From contig NZ_PTLZ01000003.1 of the NCBI RefSeq assembly GCF_003293745.1, positions 245,208-309,207 on the forward strand: DNA of 64,000 nucleotides. Direction: 5' to 3'. The notes under the pieces are model-generated. The model saw only the letters and a program-made list of their open reading frames with translations. It ran no database searches and was not told the origin of the DNA. Below, in pieces: positions 44,092 through 52,427 of the stretch. A program made the translations under genes and the position numbers. Origin of the DNA: Herminiimonas fonticola. GTDB lineage: Bacteria; Pseudomonadota; Gammaproteobacteria; Burkholderiales; Burkholderiaceae_D. Position 1 is the stretch's first letter; each line of letters starts with the position of its first letter.

Positions 44092-45269
44092 ACGCATGCG
44101 TTCTGGTTCTGAATTGCGGTTCATCGAGCATCAAATTTGCACTATTCGACGCAGACTTGCCTTTAGAACGTGTGCCGCTATGGAGCGGCAAAACCGATGA
44201 CATTACCGGTCCTGCGCCGACCTTCGAAGCATCTGACACGCCTCCCGAGCGGCTCAACGTTGATGCCCAGGCACCCTACCATTCAGCCCTGCAACAGATA
44301 AAGCAACGTGCAATCAGGCGGCTCGGCGGTATACATCTGGTCGCTGTAGTGCATCGTGTTGTTCATGGTGGCGCCAGGTATTTTGGGCCGGTGCGTGTTG
44401 ATCAGGTGGTATTGGCAGACCTGCGCAACTACATTCCCTTGGCCCCCTTACACCAGCCGTTTGCATTGGAGGCCATTGAAAGTTTTTTGCAGATGCAGCC
44501 TAAGCTGCTACAGATTGCCTGTTTCGATACAGCCTTCCATCACACTCTGCCACGTGTCGAGAAGATGCTGCCACTACCTTACTCGGCATGGGAGCGCGGC
44601 ATACAGCGTTACGGCTTTCATGGCCTGTCGTATCAATATATATCCATCGTTTTGCCCGAGCGTCATGGCGATCTGGCACACGGCAAAGTGATTGTCGCCC
44701 ACCTCGGGAGCGGCGCAAGTTTATGCGGCATGCAAAACTTGCGCAGCGTAGCCACTACCATGGGATTCTCCGCGCTGGATGGCCTGATGATGGGTACGCG
44801 TTGTGGAGCGCTAGATCCCGGCGTCCTGTTATACCTGATGGAGGTGGAGCAACTGTCGCCGCAACAACTTGGACATGTGCTGTACTACGAATCGGGGCTG
44901 CTAGGCATTTCAGGCGTCTCATCTGATCCGCGTGCGCTACTTCAGATTGAAATTGACAATCCGCGCGTGCGGGATGCCTTGGCTTTGTATGTGCAACGCA
45001 TCGTGCGCGAAATTGGCGCACTTACGGCAGTTCTTGGCGGGCTTGATTTGCTGGTGTTTACCGCCGGCATCGGCGAGAACAACGCAGAGATGCGTGCGCG
45101 CATCTGTAAAGAATTGCACTTTCTTGGATTGATCCTGGACGACTCGGCCAATCAATCCGCATGCCAGTTGATTTCTACATCCCAAAGTCGTGTTGCGGTA
45201 GCGATCGAACCAACCAACGAGGAATGGATGGCGGCAAATTTGGCGCATGCACTCTTGCCGAAATTCTAG
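44088..45269 (+). CDS. ackA: Acetate (or butyrate) kinase
   Basis: The 393-residue protein starts with the phosphate-loop signature VLVLNCGSSSIKFALFD and has FDTAFHHTLP, RYGFHGLSYQYIS, AHLGSGASLCG and TAGIGENNAEMRA. These are all classic ASKHA-fold acetate kinase motifs. It makes ATP and acetate from acetyl phosphate (reversible). The 4-nt overlap with the phosphotransacetylase fusion gene couples the two steps into a substrate-level phosphorylation route useful when respiration is limited. Confidence 0.93.
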   Translation: MNACVLVLNCGSSSIKFALFDADLPLERVPLWSGKTDDITGPAPTFEASDTPPERLNVDAQAPYHSALQQIKQRAIRRLGGIHLVAVVHRVVHGGARYFGPVRVDQVVLADLRNYIPLAPLHQPFALEAIESFLQMQPKLLQIACFDTAFHHTLPRVEKMLPLPYSAWERGIQRYGFHGLSYQYISIVLPERHGDLAHGKVIVAHLGSGASLCGMQNLRSVATTMGFSALDGLMMGTRCGALDPGVLLYLMEVEQLSPQQLGHVLYYESGLLGISGVSSDPRALLQIEIDNPRVRDALALYVQRIVREIGALTAVLGGLDLLVFTAGIGENNAEMRARICKELHFLGLILDDSANQSACQLISTSQSRVAVAIEPTNEEWMAANLAHALLPKF

Positions 45270-45345
45270 TATATCGCCGGCATTCGTTCTGCAATAAAAG
45301 AATCCGGCCCGGATCTACAGAGGAAACGCCCATCAACAGGGAAAT

Positions 45346-45359
45346 TTGATGTGAGTCAA
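45346..45359. promoter_or_regulatory. Fnr/Anr box, distal site upstream of hsp20
   Basis: TTGATGTGAGTCAA matches TTGAT-N4-GTCAA. It lies 120 bp upstream of a second, perfect site, giving a tandem pair before the hsp20 gene. Confidence 0.6.
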
Positions 45360-45465
45360 TTGTGAACACACATTAAAGAAAGGGCTTGATCAAGCTCATC
45401 ACCGAGACATGATGACGTGACATCAATACACGCCCCTCCTCCAACCCGTCTGAGTACTGGTGCAT

Positions 45466-45479
45466 TTGATATGGATCAA
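45466..45479. promoter_or_regulatory. Perfect Fnr box upstream of hsp20
   Basis: TTGATATGGATCAA is an exact TTGAT-N4-ATCAA site 115 bp before the hsp20 ATG. The same 14 bases recur at 51663-51676 before another usp gene. Confidence 0.8.
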
Positions 45480-45594
45480 AGGCACATTTGATGGCATGTC
45501 TATGCTTGAGTAAGCGATGAGCTTTCATTGCATTGCGATAGTGCAGCAAATGTCATTATTAATGCAGGTTCCTGTATAGAAAGTGAGGACGATC

Positions 45595-46044
45595 ATGGCT
45601 ACAAATCTAATGCGTTTTTCTCCATTCAACAATATTGCGCGTTTCGAACCCTTTAAGGAATTCGAAGATATGTTTCGCGAGCTGCAACTGTCCCCTGCCA
45701 TGCAGGCATTTGAGTCCGCCCACAACATGAAAATGGATGTTTCCGAAACAGAAAAGGCCTACACCGTAACGGCCGAAGTTCCGGGTATGAAGAAAGAGGA
45801 CATAAAAATTGATATTGAGGGTAATCGGGTGTCGATTAGTGCAGAGAAATCCGAGCTTAAAGAGCAAAAAGATGGTGAAACCATAGTACGTAGCGAACGT
45901 TTCTCTGGGCGACTGTATCGGGGATTTTCGCTCGGTGATGAAATCGATGCAGAGCATGCCGTCGCGAAGTACCAGGACGGCATCCTTGAGCTATCGCTTC
46001 CCAAGAAAAAACGCAATGGAGCAAAACCTTTAACCATAAGCTAA
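45595..46044 (+). CDS. Small heat-shock protein, Hsp20/IbpA family
   Basis: The ATG at 45595 has GAGGA just upstream; an ATG four codons earlier lies before that site. The 149-residue protein has a short N-terminal arm (FNNIARFEPFKEFEDMF), an alpha-crystallin domain of about 95 residues (MDVSETEKAYTVTAEVPGM through YQDGILELSLPKK) and a C-terminal basic tail with PLTIS. Hsp20 proteins hold unfolding proteins in the cytosol. Two Fnr-type boxes upstream imply induction by low oxygen and not only by heat. Confidence 0.93.
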   Translation: MATNLMRFSPFNNIARFEPFKEFEDMFRELQLSPAMQAFESAHNMKMDVSETEKAYTVTAEVPGMKKEDIKIDIEGNRVSISAEKSELKEQKDGETIVRSERFSGRLYRGFSLGDEIDAEHAVAKYQDGILELSLPKKKRNGAKPLTIS

Positions 46045-46144
46045 ATGCCTGTTGTGTACTGCATGCACGGTCGCAAGAGTATCCGGCGATCGGATCATTC
46101 CCTGTTGTATTACGCAAGAGACATCGTTATCGGAAGAAGTGAAA

Positions 46145-46552
46145 ATGAACGCACGTTTATATTTTCTGTTCGCAGTCGGTTTTCTATTGCTTACCGCTTG
46201 CGAGCGGGTTGAAAAACCCCTGCCCAAAGTTGAACAGTCTAAGGAAGAAGTTGCGCCTGCGGAACATACACCCAAGAAGGAGTTTCTAGCGAGTACTCGA
46301 AAAGAGTTGGATAGTCTGCAGCAAGAATTGGATGCCTTGAAAGAAAAAGTGGCAATGACCTCTGCTGCAGAAAAGGAAAGAATAAAGTCTGAAATTGAAA
46401 ATTTCCAGCAGCAAAAAAAAGACCTGGAAATCAAATGGGATTCTTTCCGTGAAGAAGGCAGTAATGCCTGGCTGGCTTTCGAGAGATCATTCAAAAAATC
46501 AATTGAAGATCTAAGAAATGCAATTCGCAAAGTCAACGCCATAAGAAAATAA
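46145..46552 (+). CDS. Small lipoprotein with coiled-coil region
   Basis: The ATG at 46145 starts a lipoprotein signal MNARLYFLFAVGFLLLTAC with the lipobox LTAC. The mature part is rich in Glu/Lys, with a predicted coiled coil (RKELDSLQQELDALKEKVAM, then KSEIENFQQQKKDLEIKW). It ends in a basic helix. The 135-residue product would be anchored to a membrane facing the periplasm. Its function is unknown; it lies in line with hsp20 and a usp gene, so it probably shares their control. Confidence 0.75.
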   Translation: MNARLYFLFAVGFLLLTACERVEKPLPKVEQSKEEVAPAEHTPKKEFLASTRKELDSLQQELDALKEKVAMTSAAEKERIKSEIENFQQQKKDLEIKWDSFREEGSNAWLAFERSFKKSIEDLRNAIRKVNAIRK

Positions 46553-46610
46553 ATGATAAGCACTTATTACTCAGAAGCGGATACACCGATTGCACGTAAA
46601 GGAGTAAAGC

Positions 46611-47429
46611 ATGTCTTATAAGGTCATCCTTGTTCACCTGGAACATGCGCTATCAATGCAGAAGTGTGTCGAAGTAGCTATCACATTGGCAAACCAGGAA
46701 GACGCACATTTGGTAGGAGTGGCGACGACCGGAATTTCCCGCTTTGTTTACAATGATCATTCGGATTTATTTGATAAAGCAATCGCGACCCTGACAGAAA
46801 GGGCAAAGCAGTTGCTTGATGATTTTGAAGGTGTTTGTCGTACTGCCGGTGTGCGTTCCTACGAAACGAAGTTGATCCATGATGATGCCGCTGCTGGCTT
46901 AATTGAGCCAGCACGCTATTGTGATTTGGTGATCGTGTCGCAAGCGGCACAAGAAACGATACAACTGATATCCCCCATACCGGAGTATGTGATGCTCAAT
47001 TCGGCACGTCCAGTTTTGGTGATACCGAATAAGGGTAAACCGGTACAGCTAGATGGGCACATACTCATTTCGTGGAATGAGAGCCCGGAAGCAACCCGCG
47101 CCATCACTTATGCTCTACCGCTTTTGAAGCGAGCCAGAGAAATTACAGTCGGCATATTTCAGTCTTCCAGCCGCTATGGTGTGCTCAGCAATCCACCTGG
47201 ATCAGATGTCGCAACATGGCTTGGCAGGCATGGGATAAATGTAGATATCGTAGAAGAATATCTACGCAAGGATATAGATGAGGCGATTCTGGAATTGGCC
47301 GCCCAACGGGAGTCGGGACTGATTGTAATGGGTGGCTACGGCCATGCCAGATTCCGTGAACTGTTTGTAGGCGGCGCCACCATTGATATTCTAAACAACA
47401 GCACTATCCCGATACTGATTGCGCACTAA
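46611..47429 (+). CDS. Tandem-domain universal stress protein (UspE-like)
   Basis: The 272-residue protein follows AAGGAG and contains two Usp folds. The first runs to about residue 145 (MSYKVILVHLEHALSM, ending PVLVIPNKGK). The second covers about 150-272, with the nucleotide loop MGGYGHARFRELFVGGATIDIL and STIPILIAH. Only the second has a near-complete ATP loop. Tandem Usps of this type act in motility, adhesion and stress survival. It sits in the hsp20 to dksA-like run of same-strand genes. Confidence 0.9.
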   Translation: MSYKVILVHLEHALSMQKCVEVAITLANQEDAHLVGVATTGISRFVYNDHSDLFDKAIATLTERAKQLLDDFEGVCRTAGVRSYETKLIHDDAAAGLIEPARYCDLVIVSQAAQETIQLISPIPEYVMLNSARPVLVIPNKGKPVQLDGHILISWNESPEATRAITYALPLLKRAREITVGIFQSSSRYGVLSNPPGSDVATWLGRHGINVDIVEEYLRKDIDEAILELAAQRESGLIVMGGYGHARFRELFVGGATIDILNNSTIPILIAH

Positions 47430-47530
47430 AGATCTTGCCAGGAATTTTCGTTGCAACAGGAAATTAAAAATCATGTCGGGATAGATGCACGGAAAATTCC
47501 AGCCCGGATTGGATGGATCTGGAGGACAAT

Positions 47531-47854
47531 ATGATGAAATATCTCAGCAAACGACAACTGAGTCATTTGCAAGAACTGCTCGATACAAAGGAAATCGCGG
47601 CCAGGATCAGGGCGCGAGTGAATGTTCAGAAAGAATCAGATGACACTGATCTTACTGATGGCGACGAGAGTATGACAAAGATGATGCTGCTGGAGTTAGC
47701 GGATATTGCGGCGGCCCAGCAACGAATGAGCGATCATCAGTATGGCATTTGCATGGAGTGCGGTTGCACTATTGATTATGCCAGGTTGCAGGTCTATGCA
47801 ACCGCAACGCGATGTACCAAATGCCAGTCGCTGCACGAACAACACTATCACTAA
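47531..47854 (+). CDS. DksA/TraR-type zinc-finger protein
   Basis: GGAGGA at 47521-47526 points to the ATG at 47531 or the one directly after it, not to the earlier ATG at 47513. The product (about 107 residues) has an acidic coiled-coil start and a C-terminal zinc finger. The finger reads YGICMECGCTIDYARLQVY, then RCTKCQ, giving four cysteines in C-x2-C...C-x2-C form. DksA/TraR proteins bind RNA polymerase through the secondary channel and tune promoters in the stringent response. Being shorter than DksA (about 150 aa), it is a paralogue like those found in stress clusters. Its stop codon overlaps the stop of the convergent GGDEF gene. Confidence 0.85.
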   Translation: MMKYLSKRQLSHLQELLDTKEIAARIRARVNVQKESDDTDLTDGDESMTKMMLLELADIAAAQQRMSDHQYGICMECGCTIDYARLQVYATATRCTKCQSLHEQHYH

Positions 47855-49431
47855 GATTCGCTCTGCCGGACGGGGGATTGCTCCCTTGATTGGCAAACTT
47901 GTGCGGCGTCTTCAATATACAAACGAACTTGATCGCGACCGTTTGATTTTGCCTGATACAGTGCTTTATCGGCCATGCCAATGATGGTCTCCGGAATATC
48001 GTTGTTCTCGATGGGGTTCAGTACCGCAACTCCCGCACTGACAGTGACGATGCCACGTGGATTGCCCGAATGTGGAATAGCCAGTGCCCGTACCTCCGAT
48101 AAGATATTCTCGGCAATTTGTACTGCGCCCTGCGCATCGCAATCAGGCAGCATGACAATAATTTCTTCGCCGCCATAGCGAGCCACCAGATCAACTGAAC
48201 GTTTCTCTGCAACCCTGATTGCATTTGCAATCTGCTTCAAGCACGCATCGCCAGCAGGATGTCCATAAGTGTCGTTATATTTTTTAAAGTAATCCACATC
48301 GATCATCAATAGCGCAAGTGAGTTCTTATTGCGCGCGGCTCTTTGTAACTCCCTTGAAATTGCGTCGTCAAAACAGCGGCGGTTTGCCAGTCCGGTAAGG
48401 CTGTCACGCATTGCCAATGCTTGCAAGACGAGATTGAGATGCTCGACATATGCACGGCTCTCATTAGCTTCTTGCTCTGCCGCAACACGCAACTTGATTT
48501 GCACGACAAGGCGATTGCCGAAAAAGACGATGATTGAAATAAGCGTCAGTAAGCCGAAAAGATGAAGCAATGTCTCGGATTTCCATCTGCTCAAAACTTC
48601 ATCTTCAGATAATGCTGCGACTATAAATATCGGATAGCGAGACAGATGTCGGTAACTATTGATACGGACGACACCATCTTGCGAAGAACGTATGCGTGCG
48701 ACTCCATTGCTTGTCTTGGATGCGTAATCTCTATATATGGATGTATCCACCAAACTTTTACCAATTGAATCCTTACGTAGTGGTTGCCGAACCAGCATCG
48801 TACCGTCGTCCAGAGCGAGCAATAATATGCCTGCATCTCCGATATCGAAACTGTCGTAGAAATAACTAAAGTAATCCAGCTTGATGGCAGCCATAACCAG
48901 GCCATCGAAGCTGCCGTCAGGCGCGTTGATGCGTCTCGAGATGGTGATAATCCAATCGCCTGTTGTGCGGCTTTTGATTGGTCGATCAATGTGCGGCAAG
49001 TTGCCGGGATGGGCACGATGGTATAAAAAATACTCCCGATCAAGACTGGATAAGTGGTCGCCGGTCATTCCGTCAGAGTTGACGATCCAATGACCGTCTT
49101 TATCAATAGCGAACAGGCCGCTCAGCTGCGATAGCTCTGAAACCTGGCGCACTAAAAATCGCTCCAATCTGATTAGTGCCGCAGGACTTCTACCATCATG
49201 CTCCAGCCTTTCCGTAATACCGATCAGGGCAGTATCTGCCTCCTTGAATGTATCTGTTGCATGTTGGGCTAATCCACGCGAGAGGTTGGATACTGTGCTT
49301 TCGGCCTCTGCCAGCTGATTTTCCCTTACCTGCCAACTATTCCTGACACCCAGGATCACCAACAACACGCAAATCGACGCCACAAAAAATTTGGCATAAA
49401 AAATGACGGCTTTATGTTCTTTGCTGAGCAT
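47851..49431 (-). CDS. Membrane diguanylate cyclase with extracytoplasmic dCache sensor
   Basis: The start at ATG 49431 gives 526 residues; a longer TTG-started frame exists, so the start is uncertain. A membrane helix (VIFYAKFFVASICVLLVILG) leads to a periplasmic sensor of about 250 residues of the dCache type (GLFAIDKDGHWIVNSDG, ISRRINAPDGSFDGLVMAAI). A second helix (LFGLLTLISIIVFFGNRLVV) comes next. Then follows a GGDEF domain with the active motif GGEEI and an RSVD inhibitory site five residues earlier. It should make cyclic di-GMP in response to a periplasmic ligand. It is divergent from the fnr-type gene. Confidence 0.9.
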   Translation of the reverse strand: MLSKEHKAVIFYAKFFVASICVLLVILGVRNSWQVRENQLAEAESTVSNLSRGLAQHATDTFKEADTALIGITERLEHDGRSPAALIRLERFLVRQVSELSQLSGLFAIDKDGHWIVNSDGMTGDHLSSLDREYFLYHRAHPGNLPHIDRPIKSRTTGDWIITISRRINAPDGSFDGLVMAAIKLDYFSYFYDSFDIGDAGILLLALDDGTMLVRQPLRKDSIGKSLVDTSIYRDYASKTSNGVARIRSSQDGVVRINSYRHLSRYPIFIVAALSEDEVLSRWKSETLLHLFGLLTLISIIVFFGNRLVVQIKLRVAAEQEANESRAYVEHLNLVLQALAMRDSLTGLANRRCFDDAISRELQRAARNKNSLALLMIDVDYFKKYNDTYGHPAGDACLKQIANAIRVAEKRSVDLVARYGGEEIIVMLPDCDAQGAVQIAENILSEVRALAIPHSGNPRGIVTVSAGVAVLNPIENNDIPETIIGMADKALYQAKSNGRDQVRLYIEDAAQVCQSREQSPVRQSES

Positions 49432-49533
49432 ATGGTGGCAATGATCTGCTGTTTGTATCCTGATGATGGTGCCGACAAGTTTTCCCAGGGAAACATCCGT
49501 AACGCTTAGTTGACGTTTGTTATAGAACAATAA

Positions 49534-49552
49534 GTGAATTAGTGAGATTCAC
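49534..49552. promoter_or_regulatory. Inverted repeat between the GGDEF and fnr-type genes
   Basis: GTGAAT and ATTCAC are 7 nt apart. The site is 72 bp before the fnr ATG and resembles a Crp/Fnr-family half-site pair but not TTGAT-N4-ATCAA. Confidence 0.35.
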
Positions 49553-49623
49553 CTATCATGTCAGGCAAATCAGTTCTGAAATAAAAGACAGCATTTTCTG
49601 TCGTTTTCTGCACGGAGAGCCAT

Positions 49624-50388
49624 ATGGACTTCCCCCCGAAATCTGTTACCTCCACTGAGGTGCTTGGCACCCAATCAAGGAATTGCTCGGTATGCAGCCA
49701 GCATCAGCTATGTCTGCCCACCGATCTGAATGAATGCGATACGCAGCGTCTGGATAAAATTATTGGGTGGCGCAAAATTCCTCGCGATGGCTTCCTATAC
49801 CGTGCTGGCGATCCGTTCACTTCATTGTATGCAGTACGACTAGGCCACTTCAAAAGTTATCAGGAGAACCTCGCCGGAGATCGTCAGATAACAGGTTTTC
49901 AGATGACAGGAGAAATGCTAGGTCTGGATGCAATCAATAGCGCACAGCATCAATGTGATGTGATTGCATTGGACGATAGTGAAGTATGCATCATCCCATT
50001 CAAAACGCTCGAAGCTCTGATTGCACAGATGCCTCCCCTGCTTCATCATTTTCATCGCATCATGAGTCAAGAGATTACGAGCGAACAGAAAATCATCAAT
50101 ATTCTCGGAAACATGCGTGCAGAACAGCGCTTTGCCGCTTTTTTACTGAACTTATCCTCGCACTATGCAAAGCGTGGATATTCGCCGACACAATTCCAAC
50201 TCAGGATGTCGCGCGAAGATATCGGCAACTACCTGGGGCTGACCATCGAAAGCATTAGCCGCCTCATTTCCAAGATGCGTAATGAAGGACTCATTCGGGT
50301 TCAGCAACGCAACGTCGAAATCCTTGACCTGCCAAGATTGAAAAAGCTGGCGGCAGATATAGATACCTTGAACATCAAGCCGTTCTAA
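49624..50388 (+). CDS. Fnr/Anr-type oxygen-responsive transcriptional regulator
   Basis: The 254-residue protein belongs to the Crp/Fnr family. Cysteines C21, C24 and C30 (NCSVCSQHQLC) plus C111 (QHQCDV) match the four ligands of the oxygen-labile [4Fe-4S] cluster of Fnr. The cyclic-nucleotide-binding fold spans about residues 45-160. The helix-turn-helix SREDIGNYLGLTIESISRLISKM carries E-x-x-S-R, the residues that read TTGAT in Fnr. It therefore should dimerise and bind TTGAT-N4-ATCAA when oxygen is low. Six such sites lie in this 14-kb neighbourhood, making it the likely local master regulator, alongside any other Fnr elsewhere. Confidence 0.93.
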   Translation: MDFPPKSVTSTEVLGTQSRNCSVCSQHQLCLPTDLNECDTQRLDKIIGWRKIPRDGFLYRAGDPFTSLYAVRLGHFKSYQENLAGDRQITGFQMTGEMLGLDAINSAQHQCDVIALDDSEVCIIPFKTLEALIAQMPPLLHHFHRIMSQEITSEQKIINILGNMRAEQRFAAFLLNLSSHYAKRGYSPTQFQLRMSREDIGNYLGLTIESISRLISKMRNEGLIRVQQRNVEILDLPRLKKLAADIDTLNIKPF

Positions 50389-50465
50389 GCAATCTCTTGT
50401 TACCTTTTATCGCCAGACAATGTCTTATCGATCATGGCGCATGCAATCGATTACCGACAATCGGA

Positions 50466-51119
50466 TCAAGACACTACGGAAAGCTTATCGATGACCTTTG
50501 AGACACCGGGCGTCTTTGCCGCAGCGCGGAAGGCCTCTTGTCGCTCCGCCAGCGAAGCTACCGATCCATTCAGCGTAATCTGATCGCCATTGACTGCGAC
50601 TTCAATCCCTTTCACTGTCGAGTGCGCGCGACGCTGCAATGCCGCTTCTATATCCGTCTTGATATCGAGCGCTCTTGCAATCGGCTTCACCGAGATATGG
50701 TTACTGATGCCGACGACACCGAGCAAACTGCGTAGCGCACTTTCCGCAGCCATGCGTTGATACTCATAGTCGACTTCACCGCTCAAGGTAATCCAGCCAT
50801 ACTCCACCATTACCTTCACACGATCTTTCGGTACCAGCGCATTCCATTCCAACCCTTGCGCCGCAGTCCTGGCAACGTCAGCATCCGTGCGTTGACTCGG
50901 ACCAGGCAAGACAACATCTATTTCTACCGCCAGGCCTCTTACTCCAGCTACGCGTTGCACTGCTCGTTCTGCAAGGTATTTTTCTGCATAGCTATCCAGA
51001 TTGCCAGACAAGGTCACAATGCCATCGCGTACTTCAACACCAATTGCGTTATCGTTGATAGCTGATTCCCAAGCAAGTTCGTCAACAATGTCTTTTTTGA
51101 GTTGATAATCAGTTTTCAT
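50466..51119 (-). CDS. BON-domain protein with three BON repeats
   Basis: The ATG at 51119 follows AAGGA and gives about 217 residues. Three BON domains of about 65 residues are visible: VRDGIVTLSGNLDSYAEKYLAERAV, then VEYGWITLSGEVDYEYQRMAAE, then VNGDQITLNGSVASLAERQEA. The last ends in VSKVIDKLSVV. BON proteins usually bind phospholipid or stabilise envelope proteins. No signal peptide is seen, so this one may be cytoplasmic. It starts 43 bp after the usp stop and probably shares that gene's Fnr-controlled transcript. Confidence 0.88.
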   Translation of the reverse strand: MKTDYQLKKDIVDELAWESAINDNAIGVEVRDGIVTLSGNLDSYAEKYLAERAVQRVAGVRGLAVEIDVVLPGPSQRTDADVARTAAQGLEWNALVPKDRVKVMVEYGWITLSGEVDYEYQRMAAESALRSLLGVVGISNHISVKPIARALDIKTDIEAALQRRAHSTVKGIEVAVNGDQITLNGSVASLAERQEAFRAAAKTPGVSKVIDKLSVVS

Positions 51120-51162
51120 AAATGCAGTCCTTCGCATTGAGCGTGTTCGCAATCTGCCTGGC

Positions 51163-51600
51163 TTATTTGAATACCAGCACTGGGATCTTGCTATAAGTAA
51201 GCACCTTCTGCGTCTGGCTACCGAGAATCAGCTTGTCTAGACCTTTGCGTCCGTGCGAAGCCATGACGATTGAATCGCAGCCAGTTTGCGTGGCAAATCT
51301 CAAGATCTCTTCGTACGGTTGCACTGCCTTGACCGTATGAACTTCACACAGAGCACCGACTGTCTTTGCGTAATCCGCGATGTATTTCGCGTTCAGTTCA
51401 CTTTGTCGTTGAATATCATTTTCAATTCTGTTGAGGTCGTAACCAGCACCAATCTCAGGCATGACGACGTGAGGAAAGATTTCAGCGACAGCCAATCCAA
51501 CAATCGTGCTGCCATAGGACGCTGCGAAATCTACAGCTTCCTTGATGGCTTTTTTTGAAATTTCAGAGCCATCTGTTGCCAGCAATATTTTCTTTAACAT
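51163..51600 (-). CDS. Universal stress protein (UspA family)
   Basis: The ATG at 51600 has GGAG 5 nt upstream and gives 145 residues. It starts MLKKILLATDGSEISKKAI and has the loop MASHGRKGLDKLILGSQTQKV followed by SKIPVLVFK. It belongs to the subfamily of the genes at 39.3 and 51.8 kb. A perfect Fnr box lies 63 bp before the ATG, a spacing compatible with class II activation, and the BON gene follows. Confidence 0.92.
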   Translation of the reverse strand: MLKKILLATDGSEISKKAIKEAVDFAASYGSTIVGLAVAEIFPHVVMPEIGAGYDLNRIENDIQRQSELNAKYIADYAKTVGALCEVHTVKAVQPYEEILRFATQTGCDSIVMASHGRKGLDKLILGSQTQKVLTYSKIPVLVFK

Positions 51601-51662
51601 ATGCTCTCCAATCAAAAAGTAATGAGTTGGGTTTCATCGTAGATCTTGCAGACGATGGAAAT

Positions 51663-51676
51663 TTGATATGGATCAA
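51663..51676. promoter_or_regulatory. Perfect Fnr box upstream of usp-BON operon
   Basis: TTGATATGGATCAA is an exact site, identical to the one at 45466-45479, 63 bp before the usp ATG. A TACGAT hexamer about 20 bp further toward the gene could be the -10 element. Confidence 0.8.
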
Positions 51677-51761
51677 AAGCAAACCAATCAGAGAATTTAT
51701 TCTTCAATTAGAAGAAACGAGGCTGGACCGAAGTATGGTGATCAGATGTGAAAAATACGAT

Positions 51762-52193
51762 TCATTTAAATACGAGGACCGGCAATTTACTATGCACAAG
51801 CACTTTGTGAGCTTCGCTGCCAAGCATTAATTTGTCAGGCCCACTTTTCCCATGCGACGCCATGGCAATCACATCACAATGATATTTTTCGGCTGCTTGA
51901 ATAATTTCTTCGCTAGCACTACTACCCTCCAATACATGGACTTCTGCATTAACGCCTAAAGATGCGGCTAAAGCGGAAATTTTCCCTACATTTTCCCCTG
52001 CTTCATTTGTAATGGCGTCGACAAACTCCCCACTTATCGCCTCCATTCCATAAAGTGGGAAGTAAGGAGAAATTGTTGCAACGCATACACCCACAATCTT
52101 GCTACCTTGTTCCTTTGCTAGTTGCAATGTAGAGCGAATTGCTTTGTCTGAAAGTGGCGAGCCATCAGTAGCGAGTAAAATTTTCTTAAACAT
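51762..52193 (-). CDS. Universal stress protein (UspA family)
   Basis: AAGGAG lies 6 nt before the ATG at 52193; the frame can be read two codons further from a TTG, which is unlikely. The 143-residue product starts MFKKILLATDGSPLSDKAI and has the loop MASHGKSGPDKLMLGSEAHKV followed by SKLPVLVFK. It is a close paralogue of the neighbouring usp at 51.2-51.6 kb, consistent with local duplication. A perfect Fnr box lies 78 bp upstream. Confidence 0.92.
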   Translation of the reverse strand: MFKKILLATDGSPLSDKAIRSTLQLAKEQGSKIVGVCVATISPYFPLYGMEAISGEFVDAITNEAGENVGKISALAASLGVNAEVHVLEGSSASEEIIQAAEKYHCDVIAMASHGKSGPDKLMLGSEAHKVLVHSKLPVLVFK

Positions 52194-52270
52194 ATGCAAC
52201 TCCTTCTGAAAGATTGGCGCACTTTCGACAGCATCTCAATATGATCCTAATCGCGTGAAGATGGCGCGGC

Positions 52271-52284
52271 TTGATCTGTATCAA
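52271..52284. promoter_or_regulatory. Perfect Fnr box upstream of the last usp gene
   Basis: TTGATCTGTATCAA is an exact site 78 bp before the usp ATG at 52193. It touches a strong hairpin on its right side. Confidence 0.8.
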
Positions 52285-52311
52285 ATGGATGAAACTAACG
52301 TTTCATCCATT
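52284..52311. terminator. Perfect hairpin next to the Fnr box, between divergent transcripts
   Basis: AATGGATGAAAC (52284-52295) and GTTTCATCCATT (52300-52311) form a perfect 12-bp stem with a TAAC loop. It separates the usp promoter from the selenium operon. It might be an operator, a terminator or an insulating structure. Confidence 0.45.
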
Positions 52312-52427
52312 TTATGTGTGAGGGTCTGGAGTGGAAATCGACATTATCTAGCCTCAACGTCAGCCCATAGTTAAAACTAGCCTTCAAGTAAATCAGCGAT
52401 AATGCAGACCATCCTGCAAATTTTTGA

